In this document: in pieces, positions 17,463 to 27,730 of the stretch
How positions within the stretch are numbered: the first letter of the stretch is position 1
Layout: each line of letters opens with the position of its first letter
Made by a program: the position numbers and the translations under genes
The notes under the pieces: model-generated
The model's input: the letters and a program-made list of their open reading frames with translations, nothing else
The model's database searches: none
Told to the model about the DNA's origin: nothing
Assembly (NCBI RefSeq): GCF_020177595.1
Contig: NZ_JAHTBL010000001.1
Location: 248,001 to 312,000, forward strand
Origin: Cognatishimia sp. MH4019
GTDB lineage: Bacteria; Pseudomonadota; Alphaproteobacteria; Rhodobacterales; Rhodobacteraceae
Direction of reading: 5' to 3'
Length of the DNA: 64,000 nt

Positions 17463-18241
17463 GCCGAGAAGAACAGCTCCGTCAGCAGGTAGTTGGAGGC
17501 GAGGATCATCACCGATGCGGCGACGACGGCGGCTTTGGTGGCACGTCCGACGCCTTGCGCACCGCGGCCCGAATTCATGCCGTAGTAGCAACCCATGAGG
17601 GCTACGATGAAGCCGAAGACGGCCCCTTTGATAAGGCCTGACGCGACATCCCAAAACTCTAAAAAGTCAACGGTATTAGATAGATACGCGGCGGAGTTAA
17701 GGCCGAGCCTGTTCACGCCAACCAGATATCCGCCCATGATGCCGATCGCGTCGCCCACGCCCACCAGAACCGGCACCGCCAGCGTGGCGGCCAGCACGCG
17801 CGGCACGGTGAGGTATTTCATCGGGTGCGTGGACAGCGTCACAAGCGCGTCGATCTGCTCGGTCACTTTCATCGTGCCGATCTCGGCCGCGATGGAGGAC
17901 GCAACGCGGGCGGCAACCATCAGGCCGCCCAGAACTGGGCCCAGTTCACGCACCATGCCGATGGCGACGATGGAGGGCACGACAGATTCCGCATTAAAGC
18001 GCGAGCCGCCTTCATAGATCTGCAAGGCCAGCGCAGCCCCTGTGAAAATCGCGGTCAGACCCACAACCGGAAGGGAGAAGTATCCAATGGTGATAAGGGC
18101 TTGCCCGAACTCTTTAAAGTAAAAAGGTGGGCGCAGAAGGTGGCTGATTGTTTGCGCGGCGAACAGCGCCACCCGCCCGACAGCGGCAAGCATGGCAAGT
18201 ACGGCACTGCCCAGTGCTGCAATTGGTCGAAGAAGGATCAT
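17459..18241 (-). CDS. MlaE-like ABC transporter permease
   Basis: A 260-residue MlaE/TtgB permease with about five hydrophobic helices. Family features include the N-terminal amphipathic region, [42 protein letters not shown], the short loop [15 protein letters not shown], and the C-terminal [20 protein letters not shown]. It overlaps alr upstream and mlaF downstream by four bases each (ATGA), so alr-mlaE-mlaF is a tightly coupled unit. Confidence 0.92.
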   Translation of the reverse strand: MILLRPIAALGSAVLAMLAAVGRVALFAAQTISHLLRPPFYFKEFGQALITIGYFSLPVVGLTAIFTGAALALQIYEGGSRFNAESVVPSIVAIGMVRELGPVLGGLMVAARVASSIAAEIGTMKVTEQIDALVTLSTHPMKYLTVPRVLAATLAVPVLVGVGDAIGIMGGYLVGVNRLGLNSAAYLSNTVDFLEFWDVASGLIKGAVFGFIVALMGCYYGMNSGRGAQGVGRATKAAVVAASVMILASNYLLTELFFSA

Positions 18242-19275
18242 CCGGTAACGTAGCGACGCCCGTAGCGCGCCCCGAGGGAGGTCAGGATTTCATAGCCAAT
18301 GGTGCCTGCGGCCTCTGCCAGCGTCTCCACCGTTTGTTTGTCATCGAGCAACGACAACGCACGCGGCTCCTCATCGAGATCGGTGATATCGACCGTGATC
18401 AGGTCCATCGAAATGCGTCCAGCGACCGGGCAAAGCGCCTCTCCGAACCGAAGCTTCGCATTCGGCCCCATCGCACGGATCACACCATCGGCGTATCCGG
18501 CGGAGACGGTTGCAACGCGCGACATTCGCTTCGCCTCCCAAGTGTTTGAGTAACCGACAGTTTCGCCTTCCGCCACATCACGTACCTGGATGATTGGCAG
18601 GTCGAGATATGCAACTGGTGCAGCGTCTGTGAACGGTGCACCACCGTAAAGACCGACGCCGGGACGGCACATGTCAAAGTGATACTCAGACCCCAGCAGG
18701 ATGCCCCCGGTTGCCGCCAGCGAGCGCGGCGCGTTGATCCCGTCGGTCATGGTGCGAAAAGCGTCGAGTTGCTGGGCGTTCATGGGATGATCCGGCGTGT
18801 CGGCGCAGGCCAGATGGCTCATCACCATCACCGGGTTTTGCGGCAAAATAATCTCGCGCAGGGCGTTCCATTCTGCGGGCTCAAGGCCCAGACGGTTCAT
18901 GCCTGTGTCCAGCTGGACGCCAAAGGGATGACCGGGCAGCGCTTCCAGATGGCGGGTCAGCTGTTCGACCGAGTTGAGCATCGGGGTGAGATGCAGATCC
19001 GCGATCATGTCGGTGTCGCCGCGCATATGGCCTGAGAACACATGGATCGCGGGGCCGGGGCCAAGCGCTTCGCGGATGGTGGCACCTTCCTCGGCGACAG
19101 CGACGAAGAAGTGCCGTGCGCCAGCTTGGGCGAGCGCGCGCGCCACTTTGCCCGCGCCCAACCCATAGCCATTGGCTTTGACGGTGGCACCGGTTTCGCA
19201 GGTTGTCATCGCATCCAGCGCGCGCCAATTGGCGACCAGCGCCGGAAGATCAATTGTTAAGCTCGCGGTTCCCAT
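18238..19275 (-). CDS. alr: alanine racemase
   Basis: A 345-residue PLP enzyme that makes D-alanine for peptidoglycan. The PLP lysine is Lys33 in [13 protein letters not shown]. The catalytic Tyr lies in [15 protein letters not shown], and the RPGVGLYGG segment is typical. ATG 19275 is used; a GTG two codons earlier is possible. The gene lies 65 bases downstream of dnaB, an arrangement seen in many proteobacteria, and couples directly to the MlaE-like permease gene. Confidence 0.93.
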   Translation of the reverse strand: MGTASLTIDLPALVANWRALDAMTTCETGATVKANGYGLGAGKVARALAQAGARHFFVAVAEEGATIREALGPGPAIHVFSGHMRGDTDMIADLHLTPMLNSVEQLTRHLEALPGHPFGVQLDTGMNRLGLEPAEWNALREIILPQNPVMVMSHLACADTPDHPMNAQQLDAFRTMTDGINAPRSLAATGGILLGSEYHFDMCRPGVGLYGGAPFTDAAPVAYLDLPIIQVRDVAEGETVGYSNTWEAKRMSRVATVSAGYADGVIRAMGPNAKLRFGEALCPVAGRISMDLITVDITDLDEEPRALSLLDDKQTVETLAEAAGTIGYEILTSLGARYGRRYVTG

Positions 19276-19340
19276 GCGCACCGTTTTGACAGGAGGGGTC
19301 GGGGCGTCAAGCCCAATTCAAAGCCCGAGTAGAAGCCATT

Positions 19341-20840
19341 TTAAAAGCTCGTCTCGCCATCGCCTTGCTGCCAAGGCTTCACAAGATTGCCGAAGCGGGT
19401 GAAGCGGCCCTCGAAGGACAGCTCGACCGTGCCGATGGGGCCGTGACGTTGCTTGCCGATGACAACTTCGGCGCGGCCGTGCAGGCGCTCCATCTCGTCT
19501 TGCCAGACGGCCATTTTTTCAAGCTCGTGATCGCCGGGTTTCTCGCGCTCTTTGTAGTATTCCTCGCGGTAGACGAACATCACGACGTCGGCGTCCTGCT
19601 CGATTGAGCCGGATTCGCGCAGATCTGACAGTTGCGGGCGTTTGTCCTCGCGGCTTTCGACCTGACGCGAGAGCTGCGAGAGTGCGACCACTGGGATGTC
19701 GAGTTCCTTGGCGATGGCTTTGAGGCCTTGGGTAATCTCCGAGACCTCGTTTACGCGGCTGTCCTTAGCGGTCGCCGGGCGGACAAGCTGCAGATAATCC
19801 ACGATCAGGCAATCCAGCCCGTGGGTGCGCTTCAGGCGGCGGGCGCGGGCCGCCAACTGGCTGATCGGCAGGGCGGGCGTGTCGTCGATATAAAGCGGGC
19901 AGGCTTCGAGCTGCTTGGCGGCCTCAACGAACCGGCGGAACTCGGCCTCGGTCATGTCGCCGCGGCGAATCTGCTCGCTGGGGACTTCGGAGGCTTCTGA
20001 CAGGATACGTGCGGCGAGCTGTTCGGCGCTCATCTCCAGCGAATAGAAGCCGACGACGCCGCCTTCGACCGCGCCTTCGGAACCGTCAGGCAGCGCGCCG
20101 TGCTTATAGGCCTTGGCGATGTTGAACGCGATGTTGGTCGCGAGAGAGGTTTTGCCCATGGACGGACGACCTGCGAGGATCAACAGGTCAGAGCGGTGCA
20201 GGCCGCCCAGTTTCTTGTCCATGTCGATCAGGCCGGTAGAGACACCAGCCAGCCCGCCATCGCGTTGATAGGCAGCGTTGGCAACATTAACTGCGTCTGT
20301 TACCGCCTTGAGAAAGCTCTGAAATCCGGTTTCGGACTGACCTTGTTCAGCCAGCTTGTAAAGCTGCTGTTCGGCTTCGACGATCTGCTCTTTCGGTTCG
20401 CTTTCGACATCGACCCGCGCGGCCTTAGCCGAGATATCGCGGCCCACGCCGATCAATTCGCGGCGGATCGCGAGGTCGTAGATAATCTGCGCATAATCGC
20501 GCGCGGCAAAGGCGCTTATAGCGGCACCGGCAAGGCGCGCGAGGTAAGCGGGACCGCCAAGTTCCTTAAGCCCTTCATCTTCTTCGAGAAACGCTTTCAG
20601 CGTCACTGGGGAGGCGAGCGCGTTTTTGGTGATCCGGTTGGCGGCGGTTTCAAAGATGCGGGCGTGGACGGGGTCGTAGAAATGCTCTGGCCCGATGATC
20701 GCGGCGATGCGGTCGAAAATGTCGTTATTCGTCAGGATTGCGCCCAGAAGCTGCTGTTCGGCCTCAATAGAGTGGGGCATCGTGTCGAGCCCGCTATTTG
20801 CATCAACCTGTTGGCCGGTTATCGGCGTTATATCGTTCAT
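19341..20840 (-). CDS. dnaB: replicative DNA helicase DnaB
   Basis: A 499-residue replicative helicase. The N-terminal domain starts MPHSIEAEQQLLGAILTNND; the RecA-like ATPase domain has Walker A AGRPSMGKTSLATNIAFNIA and Walker B LDCLIVDYLQLV, and the C-terminus has LSQLSRQVESREDKRPQLSD and SFEGRFTRF. No intein or insertion interrupts it. A 185-base gap with no visible gene precedes it and probably holds its promoter. Confidence 0.97.
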   Translation of the reverse strand: MNDITPITGQQVDANSGLDTMPHSIEAEQQLLGAILTNNDIFDRIAAIIGPEHFYDPVHARIFETAANRITKNALASPVTLKAFLEEDEGLKELGGPAYLARLAGAAISAFAARDYAQIIYDLAIRRELIGVGRDISAKAARVDVESEPKEQIVEAEQQLYKLAEQGQSETGFQSFLKAVTDAVNVANAAYQRDGGLAGVSTGLIDMDKKLGGLHRSDLLILAGRPSMGKTSLATNIAFNIAKAYKHGALPDGSEGAVEGGVVGFYSLEMSAEQLAARILSEASEVPSEQIRRGDMTEAEFRRFVEAAKQLEACPLYIDDTPALPISQLAARARRLKRTHGLDCLIVDYLQLVRPATAKDSRVNEVSEITQGLKAIAKELDIPVVALSQLSRQVESREDKRPQLSDLRESGSIEQDADVVMFVYREEYYKEREKPGDHELEKMAVWQDEMERLHGRAEVVIGKQRHGPIGTVELSFEGRFTRFGNLVKPWQQGDGETSF

Positions 20841-21025
20841 TCTATCACCCGTTTTTCCCGTGATCGGGATAGCCGAGGGCTGTCACAGTCGCAAAATGTA
20901 TCTTTATGTGGACAGCCTGTGGAAAAGCCGGAAAGGCCCTCATATTGTCGCAAGAGGGGCGGTCACGTCAATATGTAGGGTTGCGCCAGCGACGATCCGC
21001 GTGGGAAGGCCGCAGAATTTGGCGG

Positions 21026-21700
21026 TTATTTGCGGGCGTCCTGCCATGCGCGCGGGTTTTTGAGGAAGCTCTCCACCTCGATCAGGGTGGGCTCGTCAAA
21101 GGCGCCTTGGGCGCGGGCCTCGGCCACGACATCGGCCCATGTGCACAGGTGGTGCAATTGAACCCCATGATCGCCAAGGGTTTTTTCCGTTTCCGGAAAA
21201 ATGCCGTAATAGAAGATCACCGCGGTGTGCCCGCAAGTGGCCCCTGTTTCGCGAATCGCGTCGACGAAGCTCAGCTTGGAGCCGCCATCGGTGGTCAGAT
21301 CTTCGATCAGCAAAACCCGCTCGCCCTCGGACATTGCGCCTTCGATCCGGGCGTTCCTGCCATACCCTTTAGGCTTTTTGCGCACGTAGCTCATCGGCAG
21401 CGCCATGCGCTCGGCCACGAAGGCGGCGAAGGGGATGCCTGCGGTTTCGCCACCGGCGATATTGTCAAAGGCTTCAAAGCCTGCGTTGCGCATCACCGTG
21501 ACGGTCAGAAAATCCATCAAGGTGGACCGAATGCGCGGATACGAGATCAGCTTGCGGCAATCGATGTAGGTGGGCGACGGCAAGCCAGAGGCCAGAATGA
21601 ACGGCTCGTCCGCATTGAAATGCACGGCTTTGATTTCCAGAAGCATCCGCGCGGTGAGGCGCGCGATTTCGGATGCGGGGGGGTAGGAGCTGGGGATCAT
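21026..21700 (-). CDS. pyrE: orotate phosphoribosyltransferase
   Basis: A 224-residue enzyme of pyrimidine synthesis, converting orotate and PRPP to OMP. The PRPP loop is [20 protein letters not shown], and the substrate segment reads [18 protein letters not shown]. The gene follows pyrC with a three-base gap, so the two are one operon. The length and motifs match the alphaproteobacterial type. Confidence 0.95.
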   Translation of the reverse strand: MIPSSYPPASEIARLTARMLLEIKAVHFNADEPFILASGLPSPTYIDCRKLISYPRIRSTLMDFLTVTVMRNAGFEAFDNIAGGETAGIPFAAFVAERMALPMSYVRKKPKGYGRNARIEGAMSEGERVLLIEDLTTDGGSKLSFVDAIRETGATCGHTAVIFYYGIFPETEKTLGDHGVQLHHLCTWADVVAEARAQGAFDEPTLIEVESFLKNPRAWQDARK

Positions 21701-21703
21701 TCG

Positions 21704-22747
21704 TTAACCTTCCACATACCAGTGCAGATCGAAGCCGGGGTCAAAGACCGTGACGGGGCCTTCGCCGCTGGCGATTTTGTCGGGGTAGGACACGGGCGCG
21801 CCTTTACGCAGGGTGATCGTGTCGGCGTTGGGCGGCAGGCCGTAAAAGGCCGGACCGTTGAGCGAGGCAAAGGCCTCGAGCCGAGGCAGGGCGTCTGCAG
21901 CCTCGAAAACCTCGGCAAGGCAGGAGATCGTGTTGGTGGCTGAAAAGACGCCAGCGCAGCCACAGGCGCTTTCCTTGTTTGGATCGCTATGGGGGGCGGA
22001 ATCCGTCCCAAGAAAATAGCGGTGATCGCCGGATGTAGCAGCCTTGACCAGCGCTTCGCGATGGCTTTCGCGCTTGGCGACGGGCAGGCAGTAGTAATGC
22101 GGTTTGATCCCGCCCACGAGCATGTGGTTGCGGTTGATAATCAAATGGTGTGTGGTGATGGTTGCACCCAAATTCTTTTCGTTTTCAGCGACATAGGCGA
22201 CGGCGTCAGAGGTCGTGATATGCTCCATCACCACACGCAGACCTGGGGTGGCGCGGCGGATCGGGTCGAGCACACGTTCGATGAACACGGCTTCGCGGTC
22301 GAAGATGTCGATGTCACTGTCAGTGACTTCGCCATGCACGCAAAGCGGCATGCCGATCTCGGCCATCCGCTCCAGCACGGGGCGCACCTTGTCGAAATCG
22401 CGCACACCGGAGGCGGAGTTTGTAGTGGCCCCGGCAGGGTAGAGCTTGACCGCCGTGACGATACCTTTCGCATGGGCGTCGGCGACATCATCGGGATCGG
22501 TGTCTTCGGTCAGATAGAGCGTCATCAGCGGCTTGAAGCTGTCCATCTCGGGCGGGCAGGCGGCCAGAATACGCGCGCGATAGGCGGCCGCATCAGCGCC
22601 CGTGACGACGGGTGGCACGAGGTTCGGCATGATGATGGCGCGGCCAAAATGACGAGCGGTTTCTGGCAGAATGGCCTTGAGCAACGCGCCATCGCGCAGG
22701 TGCAAATGCCAGTCATCGGGTCGGCGGAGTATCAGGCTCTCGGTCAT
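21704..22747 (-). CDS. pyrC: dihydroorotase (PyrC type)
   Basis: A 347-residue zinc amidohydrolase of the E. coli PyrC class, closing carbamoyl-aspartate to dihydroorotate. The metal motif is [21 protein letters not shown] contains the carboxylated lysine; [31 protein letters not shown] and [10 protein letters not shown] supply the other ligands. The start at 22747 matches the E. coli length; an ATG six codons upstream is possible. The gene is divergent from the urease operon across about 157 bases. Confidence 0.95.
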   Translation of the reverse strand: MTESLILRRPDDWHLHLRDGALLKAILPETARHFGRAIIMPNLVPPVVTGADAAAYRARILAACPPEMDSFKPLMTLYLTEDTDPDDVADAHAKGIVTAVKLYPAGATTNSASGVRDFDKVRPVLERMAEIGMPLCVHGEVTDSDIDIFDREAVFIERVLDPIRRATPGLRVVMEHITTSDAVAYVAENEKNLGATITTHHLIINRNHMLVGGIKPHYYCLPVAKRESHREALVKAATSGDHRYFLGTDSAPHSDPNKESACGCAGVFSATNTISCLAEVFEAADALPRLEAFASLNGPAFYGLPPNADTITLRKGAPVSYPDKIASGEGPVTVFDPGFDLHWYVEG

Positions 22748-22840
22748 GGCGCAGGGGTTACACAAAAGCTGCCGCGCCTTCCAGAGCGAAGATATGCCTA
22801 ATTTATGGGCGGTTTCTGGATGCGATGGGCGGAATCCGTA

Positions 22841-22869
22841 AATTAACCTTTAATTGCTGCGCTGCAGCA
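22841..22869. promoter_or_regulatory. two adjacent inverted repeats in the pyrC-ureD gap
   Basis: AATTAA-CCT-TTAATT (22841-22855) is directly followed by TGCTGC-GCT-GCAGCA (22855-22869); both have perfect 6-bp arms. They lie 35-65 bases before the ureD start. They could be operators for nitrogen control of urease or part of the promoter. No NtrC consensus was recognised. Confidence 0.3.
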
Positions 22870-22904
22870 TTGGCAGGCTGGGCTCGCTATGCGAAAGAAG
22901 AGCC

Positions 22905-23732
22905 ATGCTTGATACGACTGCCGTGACGCCCCCTTTGACGATGCAACGCGCCCGCGGTCGGGCCGAGGTCTCGTTGAAAGCGGACGGCGCGCGCACCCGG
23001 CTTGATACCTTGCATCAATCGGGATCAGCCAAGGCGTTTTTGCCAGTGGTGCATTCCGATGTGCCAGAGGTCGTTTTTCTGAACACATCCGGCGGATTGA
23101 CCGGGGGGGACCGTATGCGGTTTGCGCTGTCCTTGGCCGCCGGAACGCGCGCTATAGGCACGACCCAAACAGCAGAGCGGGCCTATGCGTCTTCGGGCGG
23201 TGTCGCTGAAATGGCGGTCCATCTGAAGGTTGGCGCTGGGGCGCATCTGGATTGGCTGCCGCAAGAAACCATTCTCTTTCAAAGCTCTGGCTTGTATCGC
23301 AAGACGCTCGCCGCGCTGGAGGGGGACGCGTCGATCCTGATGGTCGAGACGGTCGTTCTGGGCCGCGCTGCGATGAATGAGACTGTGACGCGGCTTGCCT
23401 TTCACGACATGCGTCACGTGACCCGCGACGGTACGCCCGTGCTGATTGAGCCGCTGCATCTGACCGATCTGACGCTGGCCAGCGCGGGTCTGGCAACCCA
23501 TGGAACGCACCGCGCCTTCATCACGATTGCGCTGATCCAGCAAGGTGCCGAAGACGCGGTCGCCCCGCTACGCCGCTTGCTGCCCGAGGCGTTGCCAAGC
23601 GGCGTGTCTGGCTGGGACGGCAAATGCGTGATCCGTATGGCGGCGCCCGATGCCTGGCCGCTGAAACAGGCCATTGCCCCTATTTTGATCCATCTGCGTG
23701 GCGCATCACTGCCGCGTGTCTGGCAACTGTAA
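22905..23732 (+). CDS. ureD: urease accessory protein UreD
   Basis: A 275-residue scaffold protein for nickel insertion into urease. Recognisable segments are VVFLNTSGGLTGGDRMRF, TTQTAERAYASSGGVAEM, HLDWLPQETILFQSSGLYR and the C-terminal GWDGKCVIRM. The ATG at 22905 follows a purine-rich GAAAGAAG. It is the first gene of the urease operon, with ureA nine bases downstream. It should bind UreF and UreG around the apoenzyme in the cytosol. Confidence 0.93.
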   Translation: MLDTTAVTPPLTMQRARGRAEVSLKADGARTRLDTLHQSGSAKAFLPVVHSDVPEVVFLNTSGGLTGGDRMRFALSLAAGTRAIGTTQTAERAYASSGGVAEMAVHLKVGAGAHLDWLPQETILFQSSGLYRKTLAALEGDASILMVETVVLGRAAMNETVTRLAFHDMRHVTRDGTPVLIEPLHLTDLTLASAGLATHGTHRAFITIALIQQGAEDAVAPLRRLLPEALPSGVSGWDGKCVIRMAAPDAWPLKQAIAPILIHLRGASLPRVWQL

Positions 23733-23741
23733 GAGACCAAG

Positions 23742-24044
23742 ATGAACCTGACCCCCAGAGAAAAAGACAAACTTCTGATCTCGCTCGCGGCCATGGTGGC
23801 GCGCGGTCGGCTGGAGCGCGGCGTGAAGCTGAACCACCCCGAGGCCATCGCTTTGATCACGGACTATGTCGTGGAAGGGGCGCGCGACGGACGCTCGGTT
23901 GCGGAACTGATGGAGGCAGGCGCCCATGTCGTGAGCTGCGCCCAGTGCATGGAGGGGATCGCCGAGATGATCCACGATGTGCAGGTCGAGGCGACGTTTC
24001 CCGATGGCACCAAGCTGGTGACCGTGCACCACCCGATCAGATAG
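23742..24044 (+). CDS. ureA: urease gamma subunit
   Basis: A 100-residue gamma subunit with the typical [20 protein letters not shown] start, [21 protein letters not shown] and [20 protein letters not shown]. The full length is as expected for a separate UreA. It is followed nine bases later by a small membrane ORF rather than by ureB. Confidence 0.97.
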   Translation: MNLTPREKDKLLISLAAMVARGRLERGVKLNHPEAIALITDYVVEGARDGRSVAELMEAGAHVVSCAQCMEGIAEMIHDVQVEATFPDGTKLVTVHHPIR

Positions 24045-24053
24045 GAGGATATC

Positions 24054-24359
24054 ATGCTGCTCAATCTCTTTCTTGGCGCGCTGGCGGGGTATCTGACACC
24101 GCAGGCGGAGCCGCATCTCAACAAAGCGCTCAAAGACGTTTTGCTGGATGATGTGCCGATGAAGGAAGGCGAGTTCCGCTTGTTCACCTTTATCGTCATG
24201 ATGATCGTGGCGGCTGTTCTGGCGGCGCTGTTCGGGGCTGATAGCTCGGCCTTTTTGCTGCTCCTCGGGGGTGGGTTGGGCGTTTTTGGCCAGCGGATCT
24301 ACACCGCGCTGACCACCAAGAAAATCGAGCCAGCAAAGTCTGAGGAGGACAGCGAATGA
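24054..24359 (+). CDS. small two-TM protein within the urease operon
   Basis: A 101-residue protein of unknown function. A hydrophobic stretch begins at the N-terminus ([14 protein letters not shown]), and two helices span about 45-60 and 62-78 ([16 protein letters not shown] and [13 protein letters not shown]). Strong AGGAGG precedes the ATG. Its stop overlaps the ureB start (ATGA), so it is translated with the urease genes. No nickel or urea transport signature is visible. Confidence 0.75.
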   Translation: MLLNLFLGALAGYLTPQAEPHLNKALKDVLLDDVPMKEGEFRLFTFIVMMIVAAVLAALFGADSSAFLLLLGGGLGVFGQRIYTALTTKKIEPAKSEEDSE

Positions 24360-24661
24360 TCCCTGGCGAAATCATGACCGCCGCAGGCGAGATCACGTTG
24401 AATGACGGGGCAGAGGCGATCACGCTTGAGGTCGCCAATACCGGCGACCGCCCGGTGCAGGTCGGCAGTCATTATCATTTCGCGGAAACCAACGCGGCGC
24501 TTGCCTTTGACCGCGACGCGGCGCGCGGGATGCGCCTCGACATCGCTGCAGGCACCGCTGTGCGCTTTGAGCCGGGCCAGACCCGCAATGTCACGCTTGT
24601 TCCTTATGGGGGCGACCGCAAGATTTACGGATTTAACCAATCCATCATGGGCGCACTTTAG
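24356..24661 (+). CDS. ureB: urease beta subunit
   Basis: A 101-residue beta subunit. [39 protein letters not shown] and [17 protein letters not shown] are family hallmarks. Its start overlaps the preceding membrane ORF by four bases. It is separated from ureC by another small ORF. Confidence 0.97.
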   Translation: MIPGEIMTAAGEITLNDGAEAITLEVANTGDRPVQVGSHYHFAETNAALAFDRDAARGMRLDIAAGTAVRFEPGQTRNVTLVPYGGDRKIYGFNQSIMGAL

Positions 24662-24682
24662 CGCCTGCATCTAGGAGCCGAT

Positions 24683-24997
24683 ATGGCACGAGTTGTTACC
24701 CCGATTGATCTGATGAACACATCCTTGCAGTTCGTCACTCTTATGGCCGAGACGCAGACCGTCATGGCCTACCGCATGATGGGGATGGCGGGGCTTTGGT
24801 CCGTCACGCCTCATGAGAAAAAGCGCATGATCAATGAAAAAGGCCCCGCCTTCATGGAAGCGGTGTTGGCCGGCACGATGACGGCTGCGCGGGGTCAGAG
24901 CCCTGACAGGGTGATGCGCGCCACGATGGCGCCGCTGAGCCGCACAACCGCGTCCAACCGCAGACGGCTCGCCAAGCGCGGCCCCAACACCAAGTAA
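24683..24997 (+). CDS. small protein between ureB and ureC
   Basis: A 104-residue Met-rich, basic protein (MARVVTPIDLMNTSLQFVTL at the start, RMMGMAGLWSVTPHEKKRM in the middle, RRRLAKRGPNTK at the end). AGGAG precedes the ATG. Similar ORFs in related genomes are sometimes labelled antifreeze proteins, without support here. The helical N-terminus could suit a phasin-like or scaffold role, but this is only a guess. Confidence 0.7.
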   Translation: MARVVTPIDLMNTSLQFVTLMAETQTVMAYRMMGMAGLWSVTPHEKKRMINEKGPAFMEAVLAGTMTAARGQSPDRVMRATMAPLSRTTASNRRRLAKRGPNTK

Positions 24998-25006
24998 GGA
25001 ACGCCC

Positions 25007-26716
25007 ATGCCCGCCACGATTTCCCGCGCGACCTATGCCGATATGTATGGCCCCACCACGGGCGACAAGGTGCGGCTGGCCGACACCGATCTGATCATCG
25101 AGGTGGAGCGTGATCTGACCATTTACGGCGAAGAGGTGAAATTTGGTGGCGGCAAGGTGATCCGCGACGGGATGGGGCAAAGCCAAGTGACCAACGCCGA
25201 AGGGGCGATGGACACGGTGATCACCAACGCGCTTATTCTGGACTATACCGGGATTTATAAGGCCGATGTCGGCCTGCGGGCCGGTCAAATTGCGGTGATT
25301 GGCAAGGCGGGCAACCCCGATACGCAAAGCGGCGTCGATATCATCATCGGACCGGGGACAGAGATCATTGCAGGCGAGGGGCGTATCCTGACGGCAGGTG
25401 GTTTCGACGCCCACATCCATTTCATCTGCCCGCAACAGATGGAGGATGCGCTGCATTCGGGGGTCACGACTCAGCTGGGCGGTGGCACGGGGCCAGCCCA
25501 TGGCACGCTGGCCACGACCTGCACGCCGGGGCCTTGGCATATTGGGCGGATGATGCAGGCGGTGGATGATGTGCCGATGAATATCGGGTTATCCTGCAAG
25601 GGCAATGCGTCAAAGCCCGACGCCTTGGTCGAGATGATCAACGCAGGCGCTTGCGCGATGAAGCTGCACGAGGATTGGGGCACGACGCCCGCCGCGATTG
25701 ATTGCTGTCTGACGGTCGCCGATGACATGGACGTGCAGGTGATGATCCACACCGACACGCTGAACGAAAGCGGCTTCGTGGAAAATACCGTGGCCGCCAT
25801 GAAAGGCCGCACGATCCACGCGTTCCATACCGAAGGGGCAGGCGGGGGCCATGCGCCGGATATCATCAAAGTGGTGGGCGAGGAGCATGTGATCCCAAGC
25901 TCCACCAATCCGACGCGGCCTTACACGGTCAACACCATCGAAGAGCATCTGGATATGCTGATGGTCTGCCACCATCTGGACAAATCCATCCCCGAGGATG
26001 TGGCCTTTGCCGAAAGCCGCATCCGGCGCGAGACGATCGCGGCGGAAGATATCCTGCACGACATGGGCGCGTTTTCGATCATCGCATCCGACAGTCAGGC
26101 CATGGGCCGCGTGGGCGAGGTGATCATCCGCACCTGGCAAACCGCGGATAAGATGAAGAAACAGCGCGGGCGTCTGGCTGAGGAAACCGGCGAGAACGAC
26201 AATGCCCGGGTGAAGCGGTATGTGGCGAAATACACCATCAACCCGGCGATTGCGCACGGGGTTTCAACGCATATCGGGTCGATTGAGCCGGGCAAGCGGG
26301 CGGATCTGTGCCTTTGGAACCCAGCCTTCTTTGGCGTGAAACCTGAAATGGTTTTGATGGGCGGCGCGATTGTCTGTGCACAGATGGGCGATCCGAATGC
26401 TTCGATCCCGACGCCGCAGCCGGTTTACACCCGGCCCATGTTTGGCGCGATGGGCAGGTCTGTGCAGCATAATGCGGTGACGTTCGTGTCTGCTGCGGCG
26501 CAAGCCGAGGGGATCGGTGCGTCGCTGGGCTTGGCCAAGCAAACACTGGCGGTCGAGAAAACGCGGGGCATCGGGAAATCCTCGATGAAGCTGAACACCA
26601 ATACGCCGCAGATCGAGGTGAACCCCGAAACCTACGAAGTGCGTGCGAATGGTGAGTTGTTGACCTGTGAGCCTGCGACCGAATTGCCGATGGCGCAGCG
26701 CTATTTTATGTTCTGA
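25007..26716 (+). CDS. ureC: urease alpha subunit
   Basis: The 569-residue nickel-containing catalytic subunit. [14 protein letters not shown] and [16 protein letters not shown] carry metal ligands; AMKLHEDWG contains the carbamylated lysine Lys219; MVCHHLD holds the catalytic flap Cys-His; [13 protein letters not shown] supplies Asp. All key residues appear intact, so an active enzyme hydrolysing urea to ammonia and carbamate is expected. AAGGAACG precedes the ATG. Confidence 0.98.
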   Translation: MPATISRATYADMYGPTTGDKVRLADTDLIIEVERDLTIYGEEVKFGGGKVIRDGMGQSQVTNAEGAMDTVITNALILDYTGIYKADVGLRAGQIAVIGKAGNPDTQSGVDIIIGPGTEIIAGEGRILTAGGFDAHIHFICPQQMEDALHSGVTTQLGGGTGPAHGTLATTCTPGPWHIGRMMQAVDDVPMNIGLSCKGNASKPDALVEMINAGACAMKLHEDWGTTPAAIDCCLTVADDMDVQVMIHTDTLNESGFVENTVAAMKGRTIHAFHTEGAGGGHAPDIIKVVGEEHVIPSSTNPTRPYTVNTIEEHLDMLMVCHHLDKSIPEDVAFAESRIRRETIAAEDILHDMGAFSIIASDSQAMGRVGEVIIRTWQTADKMKKQRGRLAEETGENDNARVKRYVAKYTINPAIAHGVSTHIGSIEPGKRADLCLWNPAFFGVKPEMVLMGGAIVCAQMGDPNASIPTPQPVYTRPMFGAMGRSVQHNAVTFVSAAAQAEGIGASLGLAKQTLAVEKTRGIGKSSMKLNTNTPQIEVNPETYEVRANGELLTCEPATELPMAQRYFMF

Positions 26717-27042
26717 TGGGGCAGAGTGGCGCGATCACATCAACCATCTTTTCCGGCGCTTTGATCTGGCCTCGGACGCCCCCAATTCATCGGCCCGAGG
26801 GGCCGCAAATCTGCGCGTGGTGTCGCTCATACGCGCCAGATTGATCGCTGAGGTTTAAGGAAAGCAGAACATGTTGCATTTTTCGCAAAGCACTGAGCAA
26901 ACGGGTAAAAACCCGCCTATTCACGGCATGCAATGCTGCATTGCAGAAAGTTTACTTAAATCCTTAACCAATCTTCACTACCTTAGAGCCCATGGGAGGA
27001 AACCCAGACTGACAGGCCCCGAAAGGGACAGCGAGGTTTCCG
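26717..27042. other. intergenic gap between ureC and the DUF1127-like ORF
   Basis: A 326-base gap inside the urease cluster. The second half is AT-richer than its surroundings (TTTACTTAAATCCTTAACC around 26951-26969), so an internal promoter for the DUF1127-like ORF and ureEFG is plausible. An open frame from 26871 overlaps the real genes and is not supported. Confidence 0.4.
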
Positions 27043-27267
27043 ATGGCACGACACGATTTTTCAATGCAGTTTTCCCCGCGCAATCCTGCGCGACTTCTCG
27101 ACAGTTATCTGGCCGAGATCGGGATGGGCTTCAATTCCTATCCGGATCGGCAGCGGCGCTTGCAGGATATCGCGACGCTGGACGCGCTGAGCGATGCGCA
27201 ACTGGCAGAATACGGCATTTCCCGCGTCGATATTCCGGCGTTTGTCTATCGCGATCTGCTTGGCTAG
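27043..27267 (+). CDS. DUF1127-like small protein inside the urease cluster
   Basis: A 74-residue protein ending with the arginine-containing DUF1127-like pattern (RLQDIATLDALSDAQLAEYG then ISRVDIPAFVYRDLLG), i.e. LDxLSDxQLxxxGI.R. Some DUF1127 proteins bind RNA or act in C and phosphate metabolism, but the function here is unknown. GCGAGG sits before the ATG. It lies 10 bases before ureE and may be co-transcribed with it. Confidence 0.75.
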   Translation: MARHDFSMQFSPRNPARLLDSYLAEIGMGFNSYPDRQRRLQDIATLDALSDAQLAEYGISRVDIPAFVYRDLLG

Positions 27268-27277
27268 GAGTGGCGGC

Positions 27278-27730
27278 ATGAGCGTGCCGCGCGCCAGCGC
27301 GGTGCGTCGCCATGTGCACCACCCGGATGATATTGTCGGGCTGGATTATGATACGCGTCTGCTGCGCCGCAAGCGGCTGACAAGCGCGTCTGGCGAGGAT
27401 TTTATGGTCGATCTGGCAGAGGTCACCCATCTGGATCATCTCGATGCGTTTGTGCTGGAGGATGGTCGCACCATTGGTGTGATCGCGGCCCCCGAAGCGC
27501 TGATCCGCATCGAAGGGGATTTGCCGCGTCTGGCCTGGCATATCGGCAATCGCCACACGCCGTGTCAGGTCCATGCCGATCACTTATTGATCCGGTCTGA
27601 CCATGTTCTGCGCGCTATGTTGGAACAACTCGGCGCGACCCTGACAGAGATCGAAGGGCCCTTCAGCCCCGAAGGTGGCGCTTACGGTCATGGGCGCACG
27701 TTTGGGCATGAGCATAGCCATGAGCACTGA
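27278..27730 (+). CDS. ureE: urease accessory protein UreE
   Basis: A 150-residue nickel metallochaperone. WHIGNRHTPCQVHADHLLIR carries the metal site, and the C-terminus is His-rich ([15 protein letters not shown]), as in nickel-storing UreE. The ATG at 27278 follows AGGAG; the longer open frame is rejected because it runs through the DUF1127-like gene. It overlaps ureF by 11 bases. Confidence 0.95.
   Translation: MSVPRASAVRRHVHHPDDIVGLDYDTRLLRRKRLTSASGEDFMVDLAEVTHLDHLDAFVLEDGRTIGVIAAPEALIRIEGDLPRLAWHIGNRHTPCQVHADHLLIRSDHVLRAMLEQLGATLTEIEGPFSPEGGAYGHGRTFGHEHSHEH

Noticed and set aside
24683-24997. Label antifreeze protein for the ORF between ureB and ureC
   Set aside because: Short, basic and Met-rich, with no ice-binding repeat; the label would come from low-quality annotation of relatives.
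26871-27281. 136-codon frame upstream of ureE
   Set aside because: It overlaps the DUF1127-like gene in another frame and has no recognisable content.
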